64,000 bases of DNA from Sinohyriopsis cumingii (Eukaryota > Mollusca > Bivalvia > Unionida > Unionidae): NCBI GenBank assembly GCA_028554795.2, contig CM068827.1:141881251-141945250 (forward strand), given 5' to 3'. Numbering within the stretch: position 1 is the stretch's first letter; every line of letters starts with the position of its first letter. Shown here in pieces: positions 21,641 to 31,419 of the stretch. Position numbers and translations under genes: made by a program. The notes beneath the pieces were generated by a model. That model saw only the letters and a program-made list of their open reading frames with translations. It was not told where the DNA came from and did no database searches.

Positions 21641-21860
21641 TTTCACAGGTGTGGAATTTTCAACTGCAGCGGCATGGTAGATTTTATTCGTTCCTGTAGT
21701 AACATCTGGAAATAAGTGCTCATATTCAAATAATAACTGCTTTAATTCATTATTTCTTGTTGCTGCAAATGTGAGAGTTTCTGGTCCATATTATTCATAA
21801 TTTCTGAATTCCGAAGATTTGTTACTCCAAAATCAATACAGTTATATTGCATTCCATTGC

Positions 21861-22850
21861 TTAGATCTTTAATGTTAAATTAACTGCATGATTAACCTGG
21901 ATATCTCTCTCAACATACTCCTTTAACATATTTATATGGCAAAGTTGTTTTTGTTTTCGCCTTCCATGAGTATTTATTATATAATTAAAATCATTTACTT
22001 TCTTTTCAACTGTGTACGGACCATAATACTTTGGATAAAGAGGATTTTGTGGTGCGGGCAAGAGAGCCAGAACTCTATTACTGGCTGTCAACTCATTTTC
22101 CTTTGTATTTTTTTTTCAAACTTGATTTCATTGTGGACTGAGAAGCGTGCATATTAGCTCTTACAACCTCACAAGCCTTTGACAACTTATGCTTAAAATT
22201 GGAAACATAATCGAGAAGACTAATTTCACTATCTTCTTGGAGAGAAGTTTCTCTTTTAAAAACTTCAATTGTTCACGAACACTGTGTCCAAGAACTAGTT
22301 AAAAGGGTCTGAATCCTAAAGATTCTAGAACTGCTTTCCTAACAGCAAACAATTAAATGAACGCTTGTAGCAAAACATCATGACCTAATCATATTTTTCA
22401 AAGTATGATGAAATCTTTTTAAAGCCCTTTGGCTGTCAGGGCGATAGGCAGAAAACTTGAATTGTCGGATGCCTAATTCGTACATAACTTGCTTGAAAAC
22501 TCAGACATAAAATTTGACCCTTGATCAGACTGGACAAATTTGGGAAGGTTAAATTGAGCATTAAAAAAACTAACTTTATCAAAGCTTTTCTATTTAGTTT
22601 TAACATTCCTCAAAGGAATTGCCTAATGGAATCTTGTTGACGCACACATTATGGTCAACAAGTATTGGTTACCTGACTTGGTCTTAGGTAAGAGACCGAC
22701 ACAGTCTACCATTATTCTATTAAGTGGTTTGTGAAATGCGGGAATAGGTTGCAGGTGAGCCTTAGGTATCTTCTGATTGGATTTTCGTACTATTTCACAA
22801 ATGTGACAAGATCCGCAGTATGTACAAACATCACTTTTCATTTTTGGCCA
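21861..22850 (-). pseudogene. Gypsy/Gmr1-like element: integrase, decayed, upstream of RT
   Basis: The zinc-binding and catalytic start is at 22,841-22,623: CTYCGSCHICEIVRKSNQK, then AFHKPLNRIMVDCVG and LPKTKSGNQYLLTIM. The C-terminal GPY/F module is at 22,091-21,861: PKYYGPYTVEKK, NYIINTHGRRKQKQLC, HINMLKEYVERD. The middle (22,100-22,620) is present but broken by many stops. Reading on the coding strand, the integrase ends about 230 bases before the reverse transcriptase begins, the reverse of the usual Ty3/Gypsy arrangement. Confidence 0.82.
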
Positions 22851-23159
22851 TTAGAAGTGAGTCAAGATCTTATGATAAGTCTTGTTAATCCCCAAATGAC
22901 CAGCCAACGGAGTTTCATGGGCCAGACTAAAAATTTCCTGTCTGTGAGGTTTTGGAATTACACTTCACCAGCAGGTACCTCAGGTGGTCTCCATTTTCTC
23001 ATAAGAATCCCATTTCAATAAAATAACAAACAGGTACTTCTGTGGCTTCAGTTTCACTAAAGGCCCTTTGAAACAAACATGAGATTTCATGATATTTTTC
23101 CTGTTCGACGACAAGTGATTGTCGTTTGTCACCCTGATTATAATAAAGAGAATGAGTAG

Positions 23160-23996
23160 TTACAAGAGGATCACTGTGATCAATACCCTTTGGTCCAAAC
23201 GAGGAGTGAAACTGACCTCATCAAAAACCTGATCAATATATGTGTCAGCAAAAGGAATACTTTCCTTATCAACATCATTCTCAAGAGCTTTCTTTGCCAT
23301 AGTTCTAGTAACTGCACAAGTTGGGTATAAATCATGGACATCTTTTTCAATAGGATCGCCTTTCTGATCCAAACAAGGCTTGTCAGTAACAAATGGATTA
23401 ACCACAACCTTATCTCCAGCTAGGTCATTGTCTAGTAATAAACGAATGCCCTCAACGGATAAATCAGACACTGTTCCGACTCTCACTCGTTCTCTGATGA
23501 CAAATTTACACAATGGAGAGGAACATTAGCAAAGCCGCACTCCCTGAATAAGAACACTCTCATTAAAACATGACTTGTTAGAAAAAGGCAAAGTACCTGA
23601 TAATAAAAGTCTCTGAGAAGCTCCTGTGTCCCTTAAACTTTTAATAGGGATGGGATTGGCCGAATCAACCATTAGTGATATAGAACCCTTCGAAATCAAT
23701 GGTTCATAAATTTTCTCCATAATAAAATCAGACTGGGGTTTATTAGACCCAATAAATGTAATACATGACCGTGGCCTTGACCTCTTACAAATAAGAGCAT
23801 TTGAAATAGGTGTGTCTTGATTAAGTTGCTTATTTTTCAGTTCGTAGCAATGAGGAATAACGTGTCCTTCCTTCTTACAATTGGTATACATAGGAAGACA
23901 TAAGGACTTCTGATCAATCTTATTAGAAACTTGATTTCGAAAAGTTGTGCCAGATTGACATTTGGCAGAGCTCGTGTATTTATAATAAGGAATCAA
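23160..23996 (-). pseudogene. Gypsy/Gmr1-like element: nucleocapsid zinc knuckle and aspartic protease
   Basis: A frame from 23,996 to 23,526 has a zinc knuckle CTNCKKEGHVIPHC (CX2CX4HX4C) and then a retropepsin-like active site LRDTGASQ after a hydrophobic stretch (SLMVDSANPIPIKS). A second frame, 23,513-23,160, carries GIRLLLDNDLAGDKVVVNP and DLYPTCAVTRTMA, a linker typical of these polyproteins between protease and integrase. The two frames are split by a stop near 23,514-23,526. Gag proper (upstream, 24,000-24,630) is largely missing. Confidence 0.72.
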
Positions 23997-24213
23997 TCAA
24001 GCTCCTATTCTTACGCAGGATTTTAATTATGAACCAAATACGGGACCTTTTTACAAATAAACGAGATATCTTTGCTATTGATTCAAGACATGATGGTACC
24101 ATGCGAAATTCACCAGTTTGTGTATTAATGTATGATATGAAAGCTGTATACTGTTATAGCATGAAAATTTTAAATTTGTTCTGCAGGATAAAATAAAATA
24201 AAAGGAAAATAGT

Positions 24214-24290
24214 GCTTATAGTGGGTATTGAACCCACTACCATCGCGTTTGTAGCACGACGGTGTAACCAACTGAGACATACAATCAATG
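24214..24290 (-). pseudogene. tRNA-like relic resembling tRNA-Ile
   Basis: On - the sequence has an A-box-like TGTCTCAGTTGGTTA, an anticodon arm CGTCGTGCTACAAACGCG, a perfect T-stem GTGGG/CCCAC around TTCAATA, and a partly paired acceptor stem. It resembles metazoan tRNA-Ile (similar GTCGTGCTA...ACGCG arm), but the loop would give an unusual ACA anticodon and the D-stem is unpaired. It is more likely a tRNA pseudogene or SINE head than a working tRNA. Confidence 0.45.
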
Positions 24291-24369
24291 GACAGATGTG
24301 ATATTAGATAATATATAAAGGCCAGTATAGTCTGTTTACAGAGCTTGTATATAAACCTTCATTTAGGGA

Positions 24370-24596
24370 TTGTTATTGTTGTTGTTGTAAGGTTTAAAGC
24401 CATTTTCAGCTCAAGCTAGGCTATTCATGGCGGCCAGTACACATGGTGGAGGAAGAACCCGGGAAAATCCCAGAAAGAACCACCGACCCACAAGAAGCTA
24501 CTGGCAAGCGTTCTCACATACCCACACTGGCCGAATCCGAGACTCGAACCCACGCAGACATAGGTGAGATGGCAGTGATGCGTAACTGTGAAGGAT
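24370..24596 (-). mobile_element. tRNA-derived SINE, copy 4, head truncated
   Basis: The reverse complement of the SINE at 4,836: tail TTGTTGTTGTAAGGTTTAAAG at the left, body GGAGGAAGAACCCGGG and ACCGACCCACAAGAAGC, B-box-like GACTCGAACCCAC. The first 30 or so bases of the tRNA-like head are missing (the sequence stops at GTAACTGTGAAGG). It lies inside the Gypsy element just before its 5' LTR. Confidence 0.8.
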
Positions 24597-24634
24597 TATT
24601 ATTAATAATGAAACAAATTCGAATTACATAAAAA

Positions 24635-25040
24635 TGTTACGAGTCAATGCTCATAAAATATGTAACATAAAAGAGTGAAAGACAACAAGCTTTGCAAAAT
24701 GTAACAAATAATTTATTTCCCTTGAATACAAAGTAAAAATGAAGAAACAAAACTACGCTATTGCGAATTAAATCCCAAAATAATCCAAGAATTACAGACA
24801 CAAGTCCTAGTAATTTAAAGTCCTGACATTTTTTTAGTAGATCTCCCAAACAAATCCATAAATGAAGTCGATGATGGGTCTGTTATAGCTCCTGGAGTGT
24901 TGATGTGCCAGCAATCTTTTGGTGAATTGCAGTACTATAATTCCAGTTTTGAATTAACTATAAATTCTAGTGAATGACTTTATTCGAGAATTTCAATAGA
25001 GCACTTTTGTATTTCAAGAGAAAATAATCACTTGAATTCA
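24635..25040 (-). repeat. Gypsy/Gmr1-like element: 5' LTR
   Basis: About 406 bp, the partner of 19,394-19,802, with many scattered differences that indicate age. On - it begins TGAATTCAAGTG and ends CTCGTAACA. No convincing primer-binding site was found in the first bases inside it (24,634 downward). Confidence 0.78.
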
Positions 25041-25769
25041 ATAATTTGAGGCATATGAGTGGCCCTGAAAAGGGCCTTTGGGTTCATCTATTTTCTCCAG
25101 TTCTTTCACCATTTCCTCACTTTGTCAATCAATCCATTCTTCTTCTTTTTCTCTTTTTCTGGTATCCAGTCAGAATGGCCCATTGATCTAAATTTTTCCT
25201 GCACCTTCATCCAGTTTTCATTTAGTCTGTCAAACTCCTCTTTTTTCTTTCTGTTTACTCTTTCCTTTCTTTCCTTAGTCCACATTTTATCTTCTTCACT
25301 TCTTCGTCCAACACTTTTCTCATTAGTTCTGCTTTCTTTAGTTGTTCCATCACCCACTTCACAAAAGACCACTCCGTCAAACGTAGTATGTCTTCAAAAA
25401 AAAAAACACCTTTCTTCACATTATCAAGACCTCCTTCAAGCTGCCCACTCTCACATACGGAAGTTGAATGTAGCCTCATACATTTTTGACTTCCTGTTCG
25501 ATCATGCCCTGGACCAGATCCCTAGCTACTTTCAGATTGGTCACTTAACTTGTCACAAAGTCCTTGGTAACTGGATACCTCCATTCTTTCTCTAGCCTTT
25601 CCACCACATAGGTACCATCCACCATCCAGTACCAACTGTCCTTTAACTGGTGAAACAATTCCATGGTCATCCTTTTTATTCTGTGTAGAATGGCGCGAAC
25701 GACAAACGCTTTGACTTTATAATTGGCAAGCACGGACCTGAAGGAAAACATCCCCTACACTCACTTCAC

Positions 25770-26260
25770 TTATTATCTACTATCCATGCACACGGGAAGG
25801 AGAAAAACAAACACTTATTATACTATCCACAAAACCATAATATACCATACACACACGAGAAGGAGAAAAAACGAAAACAAAATATACTATCCACACACAA
25901 GATGGAGAAAGTCAAAGCCTTACTATAATATCCACATAACCATATTATAATATCCATACACACGGGAATGAGAAACAACAAACACTTATACTATCCACAA
26001 AACCATAATATACTATACACACACGAGAAGGAGAAATTACAAAAATTTCCAAACCAAATATGGAACGCGCGGAATTAAAATAAACACTCACTTTTTACTT
26101 ACAAACCGTAACTACTATTAAAAACTAACTGACTATTTGCCAAATTACGGAAAACGAAGCGCTTAAAGACACACTTCATACAAAGTCAAAGAAACGAAGT
26201 GCTTATAGATACACTTTTAACAAAGTTCAACAAACGAACTGCTTATAGACACTCACATTT
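25770..26260. repeat. Two short tandem arrays
   Basis: 25,770-26,040 holds imperfect copies of a 50-90-bp unit with ACACACGAGAAGGAGAAA and TATACTATCCACA. 26,140-26,260 holds three copies of a unit with ACGAAGTGCTTATAGA followed by CACTTTTAACAAAG. Confidence 0.65.
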
Positions 26261-26481
26261 TTTTCTAACTTACTAACATACATTGGCAATTGAATCAGTA
26301 TATCTTTTCTGGAGTATTGGGTAGCCCTGAAAGGAGCTATGGCAATCTTTTATTGTTTAAGGTTGCGTCCCCGTCTGGCAGCAGGCTTTCCCACAGGATT
26401 GGGTCTGCTTCTTCGGAAAGAGAAGGAGAACTCTTTGGTGTCTACACGACAGTCAACAAAACCTCTGTCTGGTTCCTGCTG

Positions 26482-26525
26482 CTGAAGTTGCTGCTGCTCT
26501 CTCTCTCTCTGCTGTTGCTGATGCT

Positions 26526-26562
<37 letters not shown>
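26482..26562. repeat. CT microsatellite
   Basis: Interrupted (CT)n tracts with CTG-rich spacers, on the + strand. The open frames here are artefacts of the repeat. Confidence 0.9.
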
Positions 26563-26564
<2 letters not shown>

Positions 26565-26565
<1 letters not shown>

Positions 26566-27343
26566 GTTTCTGAAGTCTGTACTTCTCCGTCCATTCTTCT
26601 TTCTCCTCCTTGATTTCCTCTCTGAAGAGCTCTTCTATCAGGTCTTCAGTTATTTCAACATTCTGACATTCCCTATCTCTGCAGGCTTCGGTATCAGGCC
26701 TTGCCGCTCACGATGTAAATTCACGTAAGCTTCATTCAACTTGGCTAGTCTTGAGCACATCTTCATAGGAGGATGAGACAACAATAGCTGGTCAGACTGG
26801 AAACTACCCCACTTTATATGGTTCAGACGCGGAAGCGATAGAAACCATCCCTACACTGTTTAGAGTCGAAACGCTAGAATAGTTTCATATGAGGATAGAG
26901 AGAAGTCAAAGAGCATATATCGTGATAAAAGTGGAAAATAAACGACAGATGCCTTTTTCAAAACACAACATTTTAATTCAAATAACTAACATCCAACAAT
27001 TACCAATTAACAAATTTTTATATAAAACAGTCCAATAAACTTACAAACATTATTTTTCTAATACAAAGTATTTTGGACAAGGTTGACAACGTTGTGAAGT
27101 GAAGGTAGACTTCCACTGTTGGAAGTCATTGGGCAACTGATGTACACTACGTTACCTAGCTAAAGACATAAGATAACTATAAGGTTTACAAATCCATTGA
27201 TCTACTTTGTCATCGTTTCTGGATGAGTGACGATCAAAATAAGTCACTAAATGTTCTAAAGAATATCCAAGACTGCGTTGATGAAGAAAATACACACACA
27301 ATATTGTCCACACACCAAGGAAAATGTGCCTTGTAATTTCACA
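26565..27343. other. No gene recognised between the relic region and element B
   Basis: Apart from the short coding-like piece near 26,700 no open frame with a motif was seen. The right-hand boundary of element B on this side could not be fixed because no terminal repeat was found. Confidence 0.5.
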
Positions 27344-27718
27344 TTATTGAATCGCGTTGTCTGAGCATTTCTTCTCATAAAGTTGATACGAATCGAAATA
27401 CTCCCCACATACTTCTTTAGGAAAGTAGACGGCTACCCAGTAGGTTCCTGGGAGATGACTGTCGTCAGTGTTGATGAAATAAACTTGATGGTCTTGAGGT
27501 CTGCGATAAGGTAGTTCATCTTTAGCACACACGACAGGATTCCATGAAGCAGTGTACAAACTGTTGTGGTAATATAATAAAGTTCCCAGGTATCCATTTT
27601 TTGTATTGTTTTTTTCTTCTTGTTTTTCTTCACAGGTAATGATAAGTGACAAATTCAGCCCTGACTTTCTGTTTGAAAATGTCTGACAAGTAACCGTTTC
27701 TTCGTTTTGTCTCTGCAC
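27344..27718 (-). pseudogene. Element B: adenain-like protease with catalytic His replaced
   Basis: A 124-codon open frame ending NTDDSHLPGTYWVAVYF, then GEYFDSYQLYEKK. This is the C5-type Polinton protease: the block ahead of VAVYF normally holds the catalytic His in GTHW or a variant, but here it is Tyr (GTYW), and the Asp block FDSYG reads FDSYQ. The frame stops soon after the Asp motif, before any Cys region. The N-terminus (PVVCAKDELPYRRP) fits the family. As it stands it cannot be an active protease. It lies downstream of the small Cys/His ORF, as the last gene of element B. Confidence 0.68.
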
Positions 27719-27965
27719 TCTGAGCCAAGAGAGCTTCGATGTGTTGGATCTCTAGAGTCATCAATGTGAGACTACAAGCTTCGTCCAGATACTCGTCTAA
27801 TTTTTCTTCTTGACTCAGTATCAGACATGTATCGTGTTGAATTTGACTGGGATGATGGTTTTCACATCCATAGCAATCTTTCTTGATAAATTCCATATTG
27901 TTTTCTGCCAGGTGTTTGGCAAAACAGGATACTAAATGTTGTTCTTGTTCTGGCCATCTGGACAT
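27630..27965 (-). CDS. Element B: small Cys/His protein (CxGCENHHPSQ motif)
   Basis: I place the start at 27965, because the frame from there (MSRWPEQEQHLVSC) has a start context shared exactly with another element B gene (23 identical bases; see findings). The frame itself is open from 28,040. The protein has DCYGCENHHPSQIQHDTC, a Cys/His cluster that may bind metal, then SQEEKLDEYLDEACS. Proteins with this cluster are common companions of metazoan Polinton proteases; the function is not known to me. About 111 codons, unbroken, overlapping the protease frame by about 90 bases. Confidence 0.55.
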   Translation of the reverse strand: MSRWPEQEQHLVSCFAKHLAENNMEFIKKDCYGCENHHPSQIQHDTCLILSQEEKLDEYLDEACSLTLMTLEIQHIEALLAQSAETKRRNGYLSDIFKQKVRAEFVTYHYL

Positions 27966-28073
27966 CTTGACTATGTCCTTTTCGTCTTTGTCTTTCTGCT
28001 TCCACGGTCTCCCCTCATTCCATTTCCAAAGAGTTTCCACTATTCAAAGAGAGATAACAGTCTCCCATAGCGT

Positions 28074-29361
28074 CTAATAATCTAGAATGACTTCTCTCAA
28101 ACTGTTGATTTCTATGGTATTATCGAATTCGGCATACAGGATGACGTTCACCGTGTTGTTTACAGATACTGCTTTGCAAACTGAAGTTCCACATGAATCT
28201 GGCCGGATTTTATAGGTGGAAATGTCCCTCGTCGCTGCCTTGGTCTGAGGTGAAATAAAAGGCTCACAAAGTGTAACCTTCTGCATAATCATCATACGTA
28301 ATGCCGTGACAAGTGTTGGTTCCTAACTGTCCTGTGGCTTCGTACGGGGACAAGTACGAGGTTAAGCAATTCTTCTTCTCGTCACTAAAGTCAGGTTCGA
28401 AAGGTCTGGTACACAAGGTTTTTACCATCTCGACTGACTTCGATCTTGGACGCATGGTAGTGCTGAAACTCAAAAGGATTCTCCTCGAAGGCTCCATTGA
28501 AGGCTGTATTTTTAACATCCTGCATTGATGTTCAGCGGGAATGGTGAAAGTTTTCACTTCCACGCGTCGTATCGGATACTTAGCGGTCGTTCTGCTTTAA
28601 GTGTGACTCATGTCGTTTCCGACTGTAGGTAATACTTCCACACGTCGTACGTAGAGTTTCGCTTAATGAATAATGGTTTTGTAATAGGCAGACTCAGCTA
28701 CCAATTGGAAAGCGGCACTGCTACGATTCAGTCTCAAACGGACATCCGCATCGTTCAGCAAATACTTCTCGTGCAAGCACATGTCTAAATGCAAACGATT
28801 CATCAGATCTAATTATTTGTTGGGGCTTTTGATTTTGTTTCTTCGGACATTGAATGCCACATTGTGGTTGGGGACTTTATATGTAATCAAATCGATATCT
28901 AGAACCTTGCCGCTGTGTCAGGTTTCCATACCACGCAAGCATTCAGATGGGTGTTCTTGGCTTCTATCCGTACGTCAAGAATTTTTCAGGCACGCTCCAT
29001 AAGGGTAAGTGTCCATACTGATACTGAACAGTTTGTTATTCAAATACAAATCTACTCCACTGAACAAGGAATGCATGAAATTGTTGACGAGGACTACTCT
29101 GACTTCGTCATTTATATCGGGACCCTCTGTCGATGTGTCGATCACTTTCACTTTCAAGTACAAGTAACTGCTATTCAGATCAATGTAATCTTCAGGCTGT
29201 CCTTTGATTTCAAAGTCGATGGGGGCTGATCCTGAGTCCTTGACGGAGGAAATGGGATGAAATTCGACCCATTGGGATTCTTGCATTGTCATCATAGTAG
29301 GCGGCATGGCAAACATATCCACTTCCGACTTGGAAGAGGCGGAAGACTCTCGGTGCATCAT
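28074..29361 (-). pseudogene. Element B: major capsid protein, decayed
   Basis: The N-terminal frame (29,361-28,975) has MFAMPPTMMTMQESQWVEF, PIDFEIKGQPEDYIDLNSSY, LYLKVKV and NNFMHSLFSGVDLYLNNKLF, the hallmark start of Polinton/adintovirus double-jelly-roll capsid proteins. Middle pieces follow in shifting frames (28,800-28,563). 28,563-28,264 carries VKTFTIPAEHQCRML. The last frame (28,295-28,074) ends TVNVILYAEFDNTIEIN and LREVILDY, the typical C-terminus. Frameshifts lie near 28,980, 28,600-28,660 and 28,270-28,290. The protein would form the hexameric capsomers. Confidence 0.82.
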
Positions 29362-29376
29362 TTTTGTTTTTATGAT

Positions 29377-29604
29377 TTAATAATCAAAAACGTCTAAGTC
29401 TCGAGCAGTTCTTCTTTTCTTAGTCTTTCTAGCTTTATGAGTGTGAAGTCTTCTGAATGGGTGTTTTCGTCGTCTCTTTTTGCCTTGCCATTGCTGTGGC
29501 GTCAGAGAAGCGGGAATGCCTGACTCAGTATCGTCCAGGGCATTTATATGCGTTTCTCGTTGGCCCAAAATGTATTTCCCGTTTGAAGCAAGACATCTGG
29601 ACAT
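29377..29604 (-). CDS. Element B: small basic protein
   Basis: With the start at 29604 (MSRCLASNGKYILGQ) the gene has 75 codons and ends in a strongly basic run (WQGKKRRRKHPFRRLHTHKA and on to TKKRRTARDLDVFDY). It lies between penton and major capsid genes, where Polintons usually encode a small basic or core-like virion protein. DNA binding in the particle is inferred from charge. The frame is open further upstream (to 29,817) but that part overlaps the penton C-terminus and looks non-coding. The start context is shared with 27,965. Confidence 0.5.
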   Translation of the reverse strand: MSRCLASNGKYILGQRETHINALDDTESGIPASLTPQQWQGKKRRRKHPFRRLHTHKARKTKKRRTARDLDVFDY

Positions 29605-29698
29605 CTTGACTATGTCAACACCGGAGCCACCGAACGAAAGGCTGATTTCAACATATCTCCTAACCCGTGTCCTCGCTGTCGAGTGACTCCTCGGTACA

Positions 29699-30557
29699 CT
29701 AGATACATGACTTAAAATTCGTAGAGAATCGTTTACGAAAATGGAGTTTCTCCGTGACTTTACCTTTGGAGAATGGAATATTTTGTCCCAGATCTCCTTT
29801 AATAGTAATGTTGACAATATCGAAATACGACTTAATGACGGGTAAATAGTGAGGATGTACTAATTCGCGGTGAACGTGATAGGTGTTTCCACCTTCCTGG
29901 TCATTGGCCGTGGTACTATCCACTTTGAAAGGAATGACAAGCAGTAGCGGTACAGAGGTGTGTCCCAACACGTTGTACTCCACTATATTGGAGTACACAA
30001 AGATCAAACTGAGTCCTTTGTTTAGTTCTACCAGGGATCCAAAAGCCCTGTAAAAATCCATAATACTGTTGATCTTTGGACCACAATTTTCTGCTACCAT
30101 CTGTTAATGTCCACCCAAAATTTCAAACAAACTACCATTAAACCTGAGGGAAAATGTGTCGTTATCCTGAAATTTTATAATTAGGCGACGATTCACTTTA
30201 TGATATTCAATCTTAAAACTTCGTTTGGCTCTCCCGACAGCTCCGGTGGCCTAGTGGTTAGAGCGTCCGCCTCGGATAAGGAAGGTCGTGGGTTCGATCC
30301 CCGGTCGAGTCATACCAAAGACTTACAAAAATGGAATTGACAGCTGCCTCGCGTGGCGCTCAGCATTAAGACGTTAGTGTTAGGACTGGTTGGCCTGGTG
30401 TCAGGATAATGTGACTGGGTGGTACATAATGCTAATTACTCGCGGCATGATGACCCACTGCTAGACATCACTATAAACTGGCACACTGCTGACATCATAG
30501 CGGTATGACTGAAAATGTGTTAAAGCTACGTTAAAGATCTAAATCACACTCAACAAA

Positions 30558-30601
<44 letters not shown>

Positions 30602-31001
30602 TCTGGTCAGGGCTTTGCCAAAGGCTAACTCGAACCTGTCCGCAATGGTGTGCACCAAATGATCACCACTAAAATAATAGCCTGACGTAATTTTCAACGT
30701 ATAGATGCTGAATGATAGATTGCTTGCTGACTTTGTGTCACCTGAAAACGCGATTTTATTTTTTTCTTCTAGCAACTAGGGAGTTCAGGATTTCGACCTG
30801 GAAAGTATATTGCTTTTCAGTGATGTTTTTGATTTGTGTGCGGTAAATCATTTCCACCAAAGCCACTTCCCAATCAGCTTCGTGATCTAATTGGATGGCT
30901 TGAGGTAATTTGGCCGTGTAACAACACAAAGAGTTATTGGGAAACACCTCCATGGAACTGTCACTGGGTAAGGTTAAGTAAAATTGGTTGTTGTTGTTCA
31001 T
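29699..31001 (-). pseudogene. Element B: penton-like minor capsid protein, split by a SINE
   Basis: The start is at 31001: NQFYLTLPSDSSMEVFPNNS, YTAKLPQAIQL, DWEVALVEMIY, the classic penton N-terminus of metazoan Polintons. A frameshift near 30,760 leads to the frame with IYTLKITSGYYFSGDHLV, which is cut at about 30,600 by a SINE (30,240-30,599). The gene resumes below 30,240 with FKIEYHKVNRRLIIKFQ, has an in-frame stop near 30,101-30,103, and ends in the open frame 30,100-29,699 with LSLIFVYSNIVEYNVLG, PLLLVIPF and KVTEKLHFRK. Besides the insertion it carries at least two point-scale breaks. Confidence 0.82.
30240..30599 (+). mobile_element. tRNA-derived SINE (probable MetaSINE type) inside the penton gene
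   Basis: The tRNA-like head begins CTCCGGTGGCCTAGTGGTTA with an A-box and continues to a B-box GGGTTCGATCCCC. The body contains GGCCTGGTGTCAGGATAATG followed by TGACTGGGTGG, a stretch that resembles the conserved core of MetaSINEs known from molluscs and other animals. The end is a (CT)n microsatellite (30,560-30,599). It is inserted in the opposite orientation to the penton gene. No clear target duplication was found. It is not related to the GTTAAACCCC-tailed SINE family. Confidence 0.75.
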
Positions 31002-31419
31002 ACTGCCAGAGTTCTGCTGTCCGAGGGGTCACGGGAAGTCAAAGGAGTGTCTCCGCCCAAGATGTTGTGGCTGATGTTGTAGGAATGGTGACTGACACTG
31101 GACGCAAGATTCCCGTTGTTCCCGTTCGAGGAGTATTTCAGAGAAGGGTTGGGAACAAGGTAACCGATGCAACTGCTCAATAAAATGGTCCACAATTGTT
31201 TGTCTCCTTGTTGCAAACTCAAATTGGCAATGGCTGCACCGATGACACAATACACCACAAAGATTTGGCAGAAAAAGACGATTTGCTTTTTAGGCACACG
31301 TCTCCACACAACACCAACAAGGGATGCTTTTGTAGATCTTGCAGAGAAGAACTTGGTAAAGGAGTGGTCACTGCAGTGATAGCGGTAGCTGAGGCGGAGT
31401 GGAAGGGCATGATGGTCAC
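30998..31419 (-). CDS. Element B: membrane protein ORF
   Basis: An open frame runs from 31,510 to 30,998. The protein has a long hydrophobic segment QIVFFCQIFVVYCVIGAA followed by ANLSLQQGDKQLWTILL and SSCIGYLVPNPSLK, a combination typical of a small conserved Polinton membrane protein encoded next to penton. It ends 4 bases into the penton start, so the two could be co-translated. In another frame a start at 31419 gives MTIMPFHSAS, which looks like the true N-terminus; a frameshift near 31,300-31,340 would join them. The role is unknown. Confidence 0.55.

Larger units (their letters stand above)
25059..26760 (-). pseudogene. Unrecognised coding-like relics on the - strand
   Basis: Several - strand frames look protein-like but are disjoined. 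One is at 25,751-25,545 with KAFVVRAILHRIKRMTMELF. Another is at 25,479-25,106 with ILRLTEWSFVKWVMEQLKKA and a long Lys/Glu-rich, probably coiled-coil, tail. A piece near 26,700-26,760 reads CSRLAKLNEAYVNLHRERQG. They could be parts of a retroelement Gag or of a host pseudogene. I do not recognise the family. Minisatellites at 25,770-26,040 and 26,140-26,260 separate the pieces. Confidence 0.3.

Noticed and set aside
24214..24290. Functional tRNA-Ile gene
   Set aside because: Unpaired D-stem and an ACA loop triplet; treated as a relic.
25059..25595. 178-codon frame on + rich in Phe, Ser and Leu
   Set aside because: It is the complement of a Lys/Glu-rich - strand coding-like relic; low-complexity hydrophobic composition is what such a complement gives.
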